The notes under the pieces were generated by a model. It did no database searches. It had not been told where the DNA came from and worked only from the letters and a program-made list of their open reading frames with translations. Both the position numbers and the translations under genes were made by a program. Positions 46,129 to 57,087 of a DNA stretch of 64,000 nt are shown piece after piece (position 1 is the stretch's first letter; each line of letters starts with the position of its first letter). The DNA comes from Opeltia flavorubescens. Taxonomy: Eukaryota; Ascomycota; Lecanoromycetes; Teloschistales; Teloschistaceae. The stretch is taken from contig KE546974.1 in assembly GCA_000442125.1 (NCBI GenBank), positions 434,001 to 498,000 of the forward strand, written 5' to 3'.

Positions 46129-47485
46129 ATGGCTGTCAGCGTCACGACTCCCATATGGCTCGACTGTGATCCAGGTAATGCATAATGGCAGCATGGTAAA
46201 GCAGCCAACGGCTTTTCCTCCATAGATTGGTACATGAGCTGATATTTACCTAGGCCACGATGTCAGTCGCCAGGTTGAGTTTCTCTAGTCCTGCCCATGT
46301 GGTTGACAGCCCTTCTAGGACGCATTTGCTATACTCCTTGCAGTTCACCACCCTCGCCTCAATTTGCTTGGAGTGAGCACAGTGCATGGAAACGCCTCCC
46401 TTGCTCATACGACAGCCAATGCCGGAAGCATCCTGACTGCTCTTGGAGTTGGACATAAACCATACTACGCCGGTGCTGCGAAACCGTTCTGCCGTGAAGC
46501 TGTCCATGCTCCGGATATTCACGGTGGGTGTACATGTTTAACCTCACAAGTCTAAGCGTGAGCCCACTGATCTGATCCAGGAACGACTGGCATCGATGGC
46601 ACGGAGTTATTACCCCAAGCCTCGTTTTCCCCAGTCAAGGACGTTAATGCTATCCTTGCAATGCGAGAAGCACTCATGGATCAAGATGCTGGGAAGGCGT
46701 GGCTTGTGGCAACAGGGGCATTGACGAATGTTGCCCTGCTGTTCGCGACCTTCCCTGAAGTTGCTGAACGTGTCGCTGGCTTGAGCATCATGGGCGGTGC
46801 TATTGGGGATGGGTTCACCAATGCACCGATGGGCCATGTTCGCGGCAAGGGACAACGCTTTGGAAACCATACGCCGTGGGCTGAGTTCAATATTTATGTA
46901 TGAGCTCTTAGGCTTCGTTCTTGGAAGGCGGGTGGTTTATTTGAACTGACGGTATAGTAGTGTGATCCCGAAGCCGCTCAGTCGATCTTTTCAAATCCGG
47001 TGCTCGCTCCAAAGACGACGCTCATCCCACTCGATGTAACGCACAAGGTGCTGGCGACCAAAGCAGTGCAGGAGAAGCTCCTCTACGGAATTTCAAAATC
47101 TGGAGAGAAGGGTGCTTTGACACTCCGCAGAATGTTTCACGATTTGATCGGCTTCTTTGCACATACGTATGCTGATGTTTTTGGTATATCGGAAGGGCCT
47201 CCATTGCATGATCCTATAGCAATGGCCGTTGTACTTTTCGACATTGGGGCAGAAAATTTAGCTTTTGACGACGGTGACGGAGAAAGGTTCGATGTTGACG
47301 TCGTAACTGATGGTCAACACAGCGACCAGGACACGAAGAGAGGTCAGGTAGGTCGAACATGTGTTAGGAAGGCCGAAGGTGCTGGGGTACGTATACCGCG
47401 GGGCCTTGACGTTGGAAGATTTTGGGAGGTAATTGAAGAATGTTTGCAAAGAGCGGAGTGTTGGCTGCAAAGACCTCAGAGTTAG
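46129..47485 (+). CDS. URH1: Inosine/uridine-type nucleoside hydrolase (URH1-like)
   Basis: Hydrolyses ribonucleosides to base and ribose in pyrimidine salvage. The Ca2+-binding signature is complete only when a tiny exon is included: [23 protein letters not shown]. Other family blocks are LLGVSTVHGNASL, GTTGIDGTELLP, LVATGALTNVALLF, SIMGGAI, WAEFNIYCDPEAAQSIF and the late PLHDPIAMAVVL with its conserved His-Asp. Proposed exons are 46129-46174, 46254-46261 (8 nt), 46319-46523, 46581-46897 and 46961-47485, giving 366 residues, normal for the family. Skipping the 8-nt exon shifts the frame and destroys the catalytic motif. It is divergent from ALKBH6. Confidence 0.92.
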
Positions 47486-47588
47486 CAAGTTATCTTCTTT
47501 CGCAATTGGAGGGTTTTACGGCATAAGACATACAAGATACCACCCTAATCTGCACACTTCTTACGCTCCAGACCACTTCTTAAAATGA

Positions 47589-48026
47589 TCATCTCCTCCC
47601 CTCGACCATGATAATGTGATACCCATGCCCTGTCTTCACTTCCACATATTTCGGACTCGCCGTCGTGCTAGGCTCCAATTCATACGCCGCCTTCTCGAAC
47701 GCCGCATCCAGCGCGCCTCGTGTCTTCCATCCCAGACTCCCACCCTGCCTCGCCTTATCTTCCGAGAACTCCCTCGCTACATCATCGAACTTCCCACCTT
47801 CTTGCAACTTCTTCAAAGCTTCTTCCTTCTTGCCGTGTTTCTCGCATAGAATATGTCTTGCATTGATGGCCGTTGCAGGTTTGAGCTGTTTTCCAGAGGA
47901 ACCCGAGGTAGTGTCGTCTTTTTCCTTCTTGTTGTTGGAGTTGGCTTTGCCTTTCCCATTACTATTGTTACTTTTGCTGCTGCTTGCTTTGCCGGCGTCC
48001 TTGGGTGCTTTTTTTTTGGGTGGCAT
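47589..48026 (-). CDS. PIN4: Parvulin-type peptidyl-prolyl isomerase PIN4/Par14
   Basis: A single exon of 145 codons. The first 45 residues are Lys/Ser/Asn-rich and basic, as in Par14-type parvulins, which act in ribosome biogenesis and chromatin. The catalytic parvulin fold follows: INARHILCEKHGKKEEALKKLQEGGKFDDVAREFSEDKARQGGSLGWKTRGALDAAFEKAAYEL, and the closing TGHGYHIIMVEGRR. The length is typical. It is convergent with the nucleoside hydrolase, with 103 bp between stop codons. Confidence 0.95.
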   Translation of the reverse strand: MPPKKKAPKDAGKASSSKSNNSNGKGKANSNNKKEKDDTTSGSSGKQLKPATAINARHILCEKHGKKEEALKKLQEGGKFDDVAREFSEDKARQGGSLGWKTRGALDAAFEKAAYELEPSTTASPKYVEVKTGHGYHIIMVEGRR

Positions 48027-48546
48027 GGCTGAATTGCCTGCGAGCCAAAATCTTCTGGACAGATGGGCGTTCCTCGGAGGTCAAGGTATGGAGCAAATAA
48101 CTTGAAGAGGAGTGAACATTGGTCTGATAGATGCGGGTATTGTGTCAAACATGGACTAGTGCCGATCAAATATAGGTACGAGGGCCGGTGACAAAAGTCT
48201 TGTCCGCTTGGCAGGCCTCTGTCACCTTAATACCAGGCGGACTCCACGACAAGCAGTTACAGGACGTATAAGAGAGACACAATTGAAATGTTGATCAAAT
48301 ACGTTCGAGTCACCTGCTGCTACGTAGTGGTAGAATCGTCATGTCGATTACGACGGGTAACTGAAAACAACCTGTTCAGTAGTATGAAAGGGCTTGCCTA
48401 CCTATCAGACAAGACTTTTGTCACACCCTCGGCAGTAGTCCAACGTGACTTCTTAATAAGATGAAGTACAAACAATTCTATTGAATGCAAAGATTCATCA
48501 TCGCGTTAAATGATTCAATTATCTATTCTATTATATCTTTCTATCG
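48027..48546. other. Intergenic region, no gene seen
   Basis: 520 bp between PIN4 and the end of the DUF6536 gene. It carries the PIN4 promoter and AT-rich sequence. Confidence 0.5.
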
Positions 48547-51325
48547 TCAGCTATTCGTCGTTAGAATTCTCTTCTTGAGGCCACCAATTGTGTCTCGGAC
48601 TGCGTCGAATTTCTTCTGTTCCTCCCCTGTATCACTACCACAGTACAATTCGGCAGGAATGATGTCTCCCACTTCATCTGATGAAAAGCCAGCATGCCGG
48701 AATTTCTCGCGCTCTCCTAGATCTCCCCATTGTATGCCCTCTTTCGGGAAACTTTTAAGTTCCGTTGTCGAAGCACAACAGGCTCGGATGGAGCCATACA
48801 TCTGCGGCATGAAACCCTCGCGAGAATATGTGAACGCCCACCAACAGATGCCCGTTTGCGTCAACATTAGCACGGTTGAAACCCAGATCGCATAAGCGCC
48901 GTAGACAACATCGTAGCGGGAGGCCTCGAAAGCGTGCAGACCAGCTGTATCCGACCAGATGGTCTCTTTGGTCGAGATTGACTGGCCCAGCAGCCAATGC
49001 ATCAAAGAGCTGAAGGCCATCATTGGGTACAGAACTCGTTTGGGAAGCTGAAGAAGGTAAGTCTGCTTGAATCCTTCCCCATGGACGATCGTGCACCGCA
49101 GAGGACCTCGCGTTGTTTCAAACTTGCCCCAATCATGTTCCATGGTTATGAGGGTGAAGTTGTATATCAGTAAGATGTAGAGAACCGAATATAATAGCTG
49201 AGCCCCGTTGGAGATGGCGAATGCTGCAAGCTCACTGCTTAAGCTGTCCATGTCCAGCTGTCCCAGTGCAGCCGCAGTGTCGAAGCCACCGAAGTACCCA
49301 TATTTGTACTTTAGGTAATGAGACATTCCTTTTGCACATATTCTATCCCAGTCGCTGCTTCTTCTGTCTGGCGGTCGATTACACTCATACTTATAGTTAT
49401 CCGCAGAGATACCCACATATACTGCTAGCATGAGCGATATTCCGAACATGGCGCAAGAAGATATCATCAGGATCCCCATTTGGGTCATTGCATTCCCGCC
49501 TAGATTCGCCAACAGGGATTTCTTGTATTTGATAGCGATGCTGGGGTGGACTAAGTCGGCGGCTTTGTTGGTCTCGTTGAACTTTTTGCATTTTTGACAG
49601 TGACCGATACTGTCACCGCTCTCCGAGGGCTCTGCCCCTGGCCGACAGTGCTTGGGATGGCAGGTATGCTGAACCAGATGTCGATGCCCCTCAAACGCGT
49701 TGACCAGACACTCGTTATGTACTTGCAAGCTGCTGTCAAGAGTGGCAGCGGCCACCACGTCGCCAAATGTAAGACACTGAGTTTTGATCTTTCGCCTTGC
49801 TCTGAGCATGACGGTAACCATATACACTGCTTTGATAGTAAGGCAGCCTGCAAGAATAAAAGCTGCGGACATACGGACGCTGAGTCGACACATCTTTTGT
49901 CCCACACCGTTGCTTTCTTCGTCCGAACGGCTGTATGGATCATTTCCGTGGAAACTGCATGCAACGTCCCTTCCATATCCACAATCTCCAACACTAAACA
50001 GTGTTTTGGCATCTGAGTCCGTATCGTATTCCTTATCCATGAGTTTCTCAACAGTAGTCTTCTCCGCGTACTGATCACAGGCTGCTGTATAGTTGATGAA
50101 GATTGTATTCTCCGTCCAACTTTCAAGCTCATCGATGACATCGCCAGGACGATCGAATCCACTTTGAGTGATCGTATATACACCTGTTCGAAAAGCTAGC
50201 CAGCATGCTCTATCTCCGGCATCTTCGGACCTCTGCAATCCGTACGAAGATGATATACTTGAATTGTAGCTTGATCTTTGACTATAACCAAGCTCGTCGA
50301 CGGGGTAGAAGGTGACGTTGGATGGAGGGTGGAAAAGCACAGTCGGGCCAATTACTGAGTTAGCAAGAAAATGAACTGGTAGGGAGGTTGCTATAAGCAA
50401 AATCCATTGGCACCATGATTGGACCCTTTTTGATTTCTTATGATTGATGTTGAAAGGCGAATTGGTCCCGACCCGCGAGTCTTCATGTTTCGAAAGCGCC
50501 CAACGCAATTCGCTTGTACTCAATGAAGTTATCAACTGCTGGTACGTGTTGGACATTCCCAAGATCATTGTCGCCGCAATGTTGATAAACAGATGTATTG
50601 CAACATTCTTCCCTTCCATGCTCGAACATGTCTGGTTTCTATTGACGGCAAGTCAGTTCGAGCTCTCAGTTCGGATAGTAATACAGTTTGGTTTGTTTTC
50701 CTGCTGATTTGGGTAATCGATGAATCGATGACAGAGCTATTGAATTCACGTACGCTTTGCCCCCAACTGAGGTTGAGTGTTTATTGGCCCGGTGAGCAAG
50801 TTCAGGAAAGTGAACCAGGCAGATGATGATCATGATGAAGGCAAACAATGTGGTTAACACGGCCATGGTACGGAATGACCTGTCAGCCAACATTTGATGC
50901 TTCCACCATCCTGGGCCGCCATAGGCGAGTTTGGCGCCAGGACTGCCTATGTCGTCAGAGCGGTCTCGAGAGCGGCGAGCGAACTTGGTCCAGGTAGCAG
51001 ATGATAGGAGTCCCTTAGAACTGGCATCGTCGGCCTCAATGGCACTACTGGCCGCATACTGGGTATCAGTCAACGTTGAGGTGCGACTCCGGACACTGTT
51101 GTGAGAAGCGATGCTCCAGGGACGTAGAAGCTTGAGAGAAAAATCATTGTCATGGTTGCGGTTCCAGGAATCGTGAGTATCCGGCCCTTCGCTATTGGTA
51201 AAGTTATTTCGATGTTCCAGCGTCAACTAAAAGAAGACTAGCCGACAGACGTACCTCCATTCGCTTACAGTAGAGCGACGTTTCGACGATTCGGGAGGCG
51301 ACAGCAGGGAAGAGGCTTCCGCCAT
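48547..51325 (-). CDS. Fungal DUF6536-type multi-pass membrane protein
   Basis: I recognise the fungal family annotated as DUF6536; its function is unknown. The opening of the domain reads GPGWWKHQMLADRSFRTMAVLTTLFAFIMIIICLVHFPELAHR, followed by IAATMILGMSNTYQQLITSLSTSELRWALSKHEDSRVGTNSPF. At least six hydrophobic segments are visible, among them WCQWILLIATSLPVHFLANSVIGPTVLF and AQLLYSVLYILLIYNFTLITMEHDW. A cytosolic-looking loop carries CHPKHC and CQKCKKF, which may bind metal. Proposed exons are 51325-51255, 51191-50754 and 50638-48547, giving 866 residues, with consistent phases. The start MAEASSLLSPPESS was preferred to later ATGs because it splices in frame to the rest. Confidence 0.82.
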
Positions 51326-51457
51326 AGAAGGATCGTATATGTGAGTGTCGAGGCAACATCGTAGGGATTTTTCATCTGAAGGAAGGGTCGAAATATAAGA
51401 GAGCGGCACGGACGAAGCGTCGCATCCTTCGCGCCCCTGCACCTGAGGCTGATAGAT

Positions 51458-51974
51458 TTACTCCATGGAAGGCGGTGCAGTCAAATCTATTCCCGGTTTC
51501 AGGATATCGAAACGTGCGTCGCTGCAAGATGTACCGTCATAAAACATTCCGTAAACGATATACTTCAGCTTTCCGTCATGAAAAGTCTGTTCCCATTTCT
51601 CACCTCGTTCGTGAAGCTTGGCTTGGAGGTGCAATATTTGCTCGGACGACGGCGATTGGTACAAAAGGAAATTATTGCGACTGGCGTCGTTTTTAGACCG
51701 CCACGAGCGCTTGAGGTGCAGGGCTGATCGACGTTGGCTTGTGGGGGCCATCATTATTAGCTCGTCATGCGTTGCCGAGACAGTGTAATCGATATGACGA
51801 TGAAACTGTATATTCTGGTTGAAAGGTTGTCAAGAACTGATGTGTGATGAGGAAAGAGGTGAATCGTGCATGAAGGGCTTACCATACCCACCCCTTTCTC
51901 CACCGTATTAGGAGCCGCAGCTCGGCGTAAGCCGACAATAGCAACAAGATCAAGCTCCAATTTCTTTGATTCAT
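51458..51974 (-). CDS. Small signal-anchored hypothetical protein, head-to-head with dynactin p62
   Basis: I do not recognise this protein. The ATG at 51974 opens MNQRNWSLILLLLSAYAELRLLIRW, a strong signal peptide or signal anchor with a positive flank. A GTATGG donor at 51887 and CAACCAG acceptor at 51815 (73-nt intron) join it in phase to a clean 118-codon exon. That exon (51814-51458) reads NIQFHRHIDYTVSATHDELIMMAPTSQRRSALHLKRSWRSK, ..., HERGEKWEQTFHDGKLKYIVYGMFYDGTSCSDARFDILKPG. Total length is 147 residues. A different frame in exon 1 starts only with TTG, which favours the ATG frame. The protein is basic and may sit in the ER or mitochondria. Its start lies 34 bp from the start of dynactin p62 on the opposite strand. 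Confidence 0.58.
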
Positions 51975-52008
51975 AATTCAGACCCCGGTGTAACGAGAGC
52001 TTGCTGCT

Positions 52009-53733
52009 ATGTTATTTCCCTATAGCTACATCAGCTGTCCATGCGCCGATGTGTCTGTCCCAGTTGACAGGCCTATCGAGCATGACGCTGACGGCGAAGA
52101 GCAAGAGCGAACCTTCGACCCAACATCCTCCCGCACATCCTTTTCATTGTATCCAATCGAGCATTTGATGTTTTGCGAAGATTGTCAGCACATCCGATGT
52201 CCGAGGTGCACCATCGAAGAAATCGTGTGCTGGTATTGCCCTAGCTGCCTGTTTGAGATTCCAACCAGCCAGATCAAGGCAGAGGGCAATAGGTAGGTGA
52301 GCAATTCTACGTCAAATCCTCTGCATACGGCGAATGGCTAACTGATTCCTGGTAGATGCCAGAGAAATTGTTTCAACTGCCCGATATGCCTAGCTCCAAT
52401 GACAATCAATGCTATGGAGGTATCCGACAACCATCGCCCAGCTGGACCTTTTATTTTTGCTTGCAGCTACTGTAATTGGACATCTCGGGAGATAGGTGTC
52501 CAACTGGACAAGCTTACCTACATGTCAGCGCAACTATCAGTGGTCTTCAACAAAAACCTACGCGAGACATCTGGCAAGCTTGGCCTTGTACCGGAGCCCC
52601 CAATCGATTTATCCAAACCAGACAATCCAGACATAGTATTCGCCAGCCTCAAAAACTTCCTCAAAACCCAGCTTGGCGATTCTCACCCAGACAACCCACT
52701 TCTTACCCCATCCGGTGATATCAACTATTCCTCGCCGAGCTCGCTTGCTAGGATAATGTCTCTCTACACCAATCTTGGCCCCGGCTATGGCAAGAAATCC
52801 ACCCAAAAACCTACAGTAATGCGTGAAAGCGTCTCGCTGGAAGAAGGTCATCGCCTGACGACGCCTACCGCTGGTCTAAACGCCATCGACAAATTGCGTA
52901 AAGAAGGCTACTCTGGTACCACAACCCTGACCCAACGCGCCGAACAATCCCACACCCCTTGCAACTTCACCTCTGATCTGCGCCCAATCCCTATGCTTCT
53001 ACGCACCAAACGAGCCAGCCGATGCCGGACATGTAGGCATATCCTTGTAAAACCCGAAGCTAAAGTTGAAAGCACCCGCTATCGCATCCGACTCATCGCC
53101 CTGAATTATATTCCAACCATCAATATCAAGCCTTTACATCCCCCTCCCTCTCACTCCTACAAAGTCGACCTCGACAATCTCCGGCCATTGCAAACCTTGG
53201 GACTCATCCTCTCGCTTCGGAATCCGCTTTTTGATCCTGTGAACGTCACGCTTGCGACGCCTAATAAAACACCTGGGAAATGGGGACACAAAGTCACCAT
53301 TTTATGTCCACAATTCGATATAGGTGCTAATACCGACGCGTGGGACGAAGCATTAGATGTAGACAAGACGACGCAACAGAAAGAGGCTCGGAGTTCCAGA
53401 CGCTTTGGGGATTCAAGACCAGAGTATGCAGGGCATGAAGGGAGGGTAGCTGAAGCGGGAAAGGTCTGGGAGAAAGGAAGGAATTGGACTAGTGTGGTTG
53501 TCGAGGTGGGAATTGTGGATGTACATGCTGATGATAATGATGATGGAGAGGAGTGGGGCGACGAAGATGAGGATGTGATTGAGATACCTGTTTTTGTAAG
53601 AGTGGAGTGGGAGGCTGAGGCGGAGGAAAAGGAGAAAGGGAAGGAAGGCGGGAAGGAGAAGAGAGAGTTGGCTTATTGGGTTGTGCTCGGGGTAGGAAGG
53701 GTGGGTAAGCTGAAAAGGACGATAGCTCCGTAA
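52009..53733 (+). CDS. DCTN4: Dynactin subunit 4 (p62)
   Basis: A pointed-end subunit of dynactin, the dynein activator for retrograde transport and nuclear migration. The N-terminal Cys-rich region has the family's paired zinc-type sites: MFCEDCQHIRCPRC, VCWYCPSC, CFNCPICLAPM and ACSYCNW. A later CRTCRHILV follows. The C-terminal half is beta-rich in appearance (LNYIPTINIKPL, LILSLRNPLFDPVNVTLATP, WGHKVTILCPQFDIGAN) and includes an acidic insert. Proposed exons are 52009-52292 and 52356-53733, giving 553 residues, typical for fungi. The intron interrupts the second Cys cluster, and correct splicing gives NRCQRNCFNCPIC. Confidence 0.92.
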
Positions 53734-53889
53734 AAGAGGCCGGTTGTATGCCCGAAAAATAGCTTCTCCCGGAACGAACAGTTTGAAAAGTTTTTGACTC
53801 CGCAGCAATAGGGCCGTGCTGCAGGCTTGGTGCAGAATGTTCATCTCGATCTTTTACCCATTCTTTACAAAAGCTCACTTATCACCCCT

Positions 53890-54782
53890 CTAATACTCAG
53901 CCGAACCACCCATGGGGAACTCAAATCCCACACCCTTTCCCGTCAATTTCCGATACACCTCAGCATAGGTATCTAGTCTCCAGTCCACACCACCCCTCTC
54001 CTTCTCGTCCAAGACCACCTTCAACACCTTACTCCCGTCCTCTCTCGTCCTAGTTCTCTTACCCACAATCTCGACCGGGTAGACCACGTCGTGGAGGATG
54101 GCATCATGCACGGCTGTCAAAGTACGTGAGTGAGGGCGTTTTTGCGTCTGTGAAGTGCGGGAACGAGCGGAGCGCTTTGGGCGCGGGAGAATGCGGCGGG
54201 AGGCGAGGATGAGGACGTGGCGGTCAGAGAATTTCTTCTCGAGTTCACGGGTGAGGCTAATGGAGGAGGATGGATGTCAGTAGTGGTGAGAGAAATTGGG
54301 GGGAAAGCCATTTCCGAGATAAAAACGTTTGGGGGGTAAAGAAGAGAAGCGTGGGAAGNGGGATGTACCGTTGCTGGACTTTATGGAAGCCGGGCAGTAG
54401 AGGGACAGGGACGAAAATGACGATTGCTTTCTTGCCGTGGCCAACATCGATCTAGAATACAAGATATAATATCAGCATTTGGACCGTGGGATATAATAGC
54501 ACACTTGGAGATTTCAATTCTATTTTTCCCACAAAGGAGGCTGATTTGAGTGGTAAACTATGAGCGATACGTAGTATCTTCAAGCAGCTATTCGCTCCTG
54601 GTGGATGGGAGCTTCTTCTGGCTTACCTCACGAGCAGACACGAATTGGAGTGGCCGTAGCGCGGATTTCATGTCAGGTATGTTCGATTCAAGATCGTAGA
54701 GCGCGGTCGCGATGCTTGTCTCCGTCTCATTGGGATGCTGCCTGGATGGGCTTGTTGGCGCAATCTTATTCAGGGCCGCCAT
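53890..54782 (-). CDS. RPS7: Small-subunit ribosomal protein eS7
   Basis: A component of the 40S ribosomal subunit. The sequence is strongly conserved: [104 protein letters not shown], and [21 protein letters not shown] through [34 protein letters not shown]. Proposed exons are 54782-54627, 54451-54369 and 54256-53890, giving 201 residues, the usual fungal length. One ambiguous base at 54359 lies in the second intron and does not affect the protein. Confidence 0.97.
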
Positions 54783-55263
54783 TGTCGCGATGATGAGCTG
54801 TTCAAGCTGTATAAAATTCCGTCGTTGATGCTTGAAGTTGTGGGCAAGCTCGCTTGTGAAATTGAGCTAAACCACTTCCAGCAGCTCAAGTCTCCAGCTA
54901 CTACCATAGGGCTGACAGCCCCTGTCGTTCTATATACTTCCTTGTTTATAGCCTAATTATGGTCTTATTGTTCAGCTCGAGATCGAATCAGAACTCGATG
55001 TTAATCGCACCACGCTTGTTCCAAGACACACATTAAACACATCAAATCCTGCTCTGATAACTGCTTGTGAATCATGAATAATATGGCTGCCTCATACCTC
55101 ATACTAATGTAGTCGATATTTCTATTCGCTTGAATACGATATGCGTGTTTCATCCTGTCCAACAATCACCTAAATCATCGAGGAATCTTAAATTGTCGTT
55201 CAGCGTGTTTGGTAGAGCTCCATCTATCACAAAATAGTCCGTATTGACCACCTATTTGTTCCC
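54783..55263. promoter_or_regulatory. RPS7 promoter region and CAB2 3' flank
   Basis: 481 bp between the RPS7 start and the CAB2 stop, both genes on the minus strand. No further gene is seen. Confidence 0.5.
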
Positions 55264-56373
55264 TTATGCATCAGGCTCTGCCTTTTTGATGAAAGCAGTA
55301 TGTATTTGAGCTACCTCAGGCACAATCAGGGACTCAATCTCTTGCTCAGGCTGACGAGCCTCGGTCTCATGTGCTGGGGTATCGGGATCATTGAAGGAGG
55401 CCAAAGTCGGCTTGCTCATCAAACCGGAAACCCCGGACATACTCTTCACTCGTCTATGCATAGGCACTGTGATCCAATATTCCTCGGTGTCTGGAGTGAC
55501 AAACACTACCTCCCACTTTCTGGTGGATAGCAGGTTCCCGATCACTAAATGATGCGAGTAACGCTTAAGCGCTTGTCTTGACTTCGAGATCAAGAGAGAT
55601 GGGTCAGTCTCAAGCTTAAAGCTAACGATCATGCCTTTCGGCGCCCAACCACCGACTAGATCACGAAGCAGCTTCGGGACTGGGTCGAGATCGATAATCA
55701 ATTTCTTGCCGGCGCTGCTAGAATGCTCTTCTGCTGCTTCGCTAGACCTGCCGACCTCGGATGATTGTATCTTATGCTCAGTCATACGGTCTTTTGGCAC
55801 AAAAAAGTCCGACACGGCGGCAGCTAGGTAGAATAGACCTTTAGGCCCAAGAGGCCTCATGAGTACGGCAATTTCCCTCAGCATCCACAAATATTCGGTG
55901 ATGGTAGTGAAAGGCAATAAGAGCAATGTATTACTGTTCTTGGCTGCGGTATATTTCCGCGATACCTGGCGCATCTTGTCCTGATACTCTCGATTGACAA
56001 TCACTCCGCCATCTTCAGCCTCAGTGACGAAGTCGAGAAAACAGTTGGTCGAATGACTGTAATGACGAGAGTACGGCAGCAAAGAGAACTGTCGGTGCAA
56101 GAAAATGACTGCATAGCCGGCTTCCAAGAAGTACTCGGCGGACGTTGCGCCACGGGTACCGGCGGAAAAGTTATCAATGAAGCGTACCGTCTGGTTTTCC
56201 AGTGGCACTGTCGTACCGCCCGAAGTAACGAGGACAACCCGACGACCGTACTTCGAGGGCACCGACTGCTCCAAATGCTGGGCGATAAAGGCTTTCGCAA
56301 GCGTCGTGTGTACCTGCAATGATTTGGGCGCTGGATTGAGATCAAAATACTCATTATCCGCCATGACGTGCAT
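55264..56373 (-). CDS. CAB2: Phosphopantothenate-cysteine ligase (coenzyme A biosynthesis)
   Basis: Catalyses the second step of CoA synthesis, joining cysteine to 4'-phosphopantothenate. Family motifs are clear: [96 protein letters not shown] and [19 protein letters not shown] single exon encodes 369 residues from the ATG at 56373, or 366 from the second ATG (MADNEYF), which may be the true start. The C-terminal 50 residues are a low-conservation tail. The 5' region carries a long fold-back described separately. Confidence 0.94.
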   Translation of the reverse strand: MHVMADNEYFDLNPAPKSLQVHTTLAKAFIAQHLEQSVPSKYGRRVVLVTSGGTTVPLENQTVRFIDNFSAGTRGATSAEYFLEAGYAVIFLHRQFSLLPYSRHYSHSTNCFLDFVTEAEDGGVIVNREYQDKMRQVSRKYTAAKNSNTLLLLPFTTITEYLWMLREIAVLMRPLGPKGLFYLAAAVSDFFVPKDRMTEHKIQSSEVGRSSEAAEEHSSSAGKKLIIDLDPVPKLLRDLVGGWAPKGMIVSFKLETDPSLLISKSRQALKRYSHHLVIGNLLSTRKWEVVFVTPDTEEYWITVPMHRRVKSMSGVSGLMSKPTLASFNDPDTPAHETEARQPEQEIESLIVPEVAQIHTAFIKKAEPDA

Positions 56374-57087
56374 AAAGAATGAATGCTAAGTAAAGACTTG
56401 CATTCGTTTAGGTGACGCCGATTTGCAGCTATCGTTCATATGAATATTCGATCGGAAAAAAAAGGAGGGGTCTGATTCGCTGAGAAGATCAGCGGAGACT
56501 TTTCCGATGAATTCATGGACTCTGATTGGATGGAAGGACCTCCGACCGTATTGGATAACTCATTATGGATAGACACGAGATCCTTGTCGAAATGCCACAA
56601 CCCGGACACGCTTCAAAAAAAAAAGGTGTGCATTGATATTCAACGAACCAATATTCATTCATCTGTCTACCATTTGGTTGTCTCCGCTTGAGTACTTCCA
56701 CCACACGAATCACAATATTTTACCCCTTGTCAGATAACGTTTGTCTCGCTGCGATTCAGCCAGCGCAGATTGGGCTGTTTTGAGGCTTATGCTGCGTGGG
56801 GCAAATTTACTCACATGTCTGCTTTGACGGTAGTTTCGCAATGGCCATAGCGATTCCACGCTTTTGCAACCTACCGGGCATATTACTCATTTGAAGCGAG
56901 TCGACGCTGTTAACGTACGTACTGTCACATTACCTCTTCATCATCAATCGCACCTACCTTCCTGGCTTTACGCTAACGGAGTATGTTATGCTTATTGGCA
57001 TCCTCATCGTTGATCGTCGTCTGCTTCTAGCGGAAGCCTTTCTTAATTATTCGTGGACTAATATCGATTCGTGCTTAACAGGTCACT
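56374..57087. promoter_or_regulatory. Divergent promoter region of CAB2 and a Zn2Cys6 gene
   Basis: 714 bp between divergent start codons, containing a 77-bp imperfect inverted repeat (56440-56516) on the CAB2 side and a run of A at 56615-56624. No gene is supported. Confidence 0.5.
56440..56516. repeat. Nested imperfect inverted repeat (fold-back) upstream of CAB2
   Basis: The arms pair in layers. ATGAA..TTC (56440-56449) pairs with GAATTCAT (56509-56516) with small bulges. ATCGGAAAA (56451-56459) pairs with TTTTCCGAT (56500-56508). GTCT (56470-56473) pairs with AGAC (56496-56499). CGCTGA (56478-56483) pairs with TCAGCG (56489-56494) around a five-base loop, GAAGA. An unpaired A/G-rich internal stretch lies on one side. 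The element is 67-143 bp upstream of the CAB2 ATG, so it may be transcribed in the 5' UTR. Confidence 0.85.
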
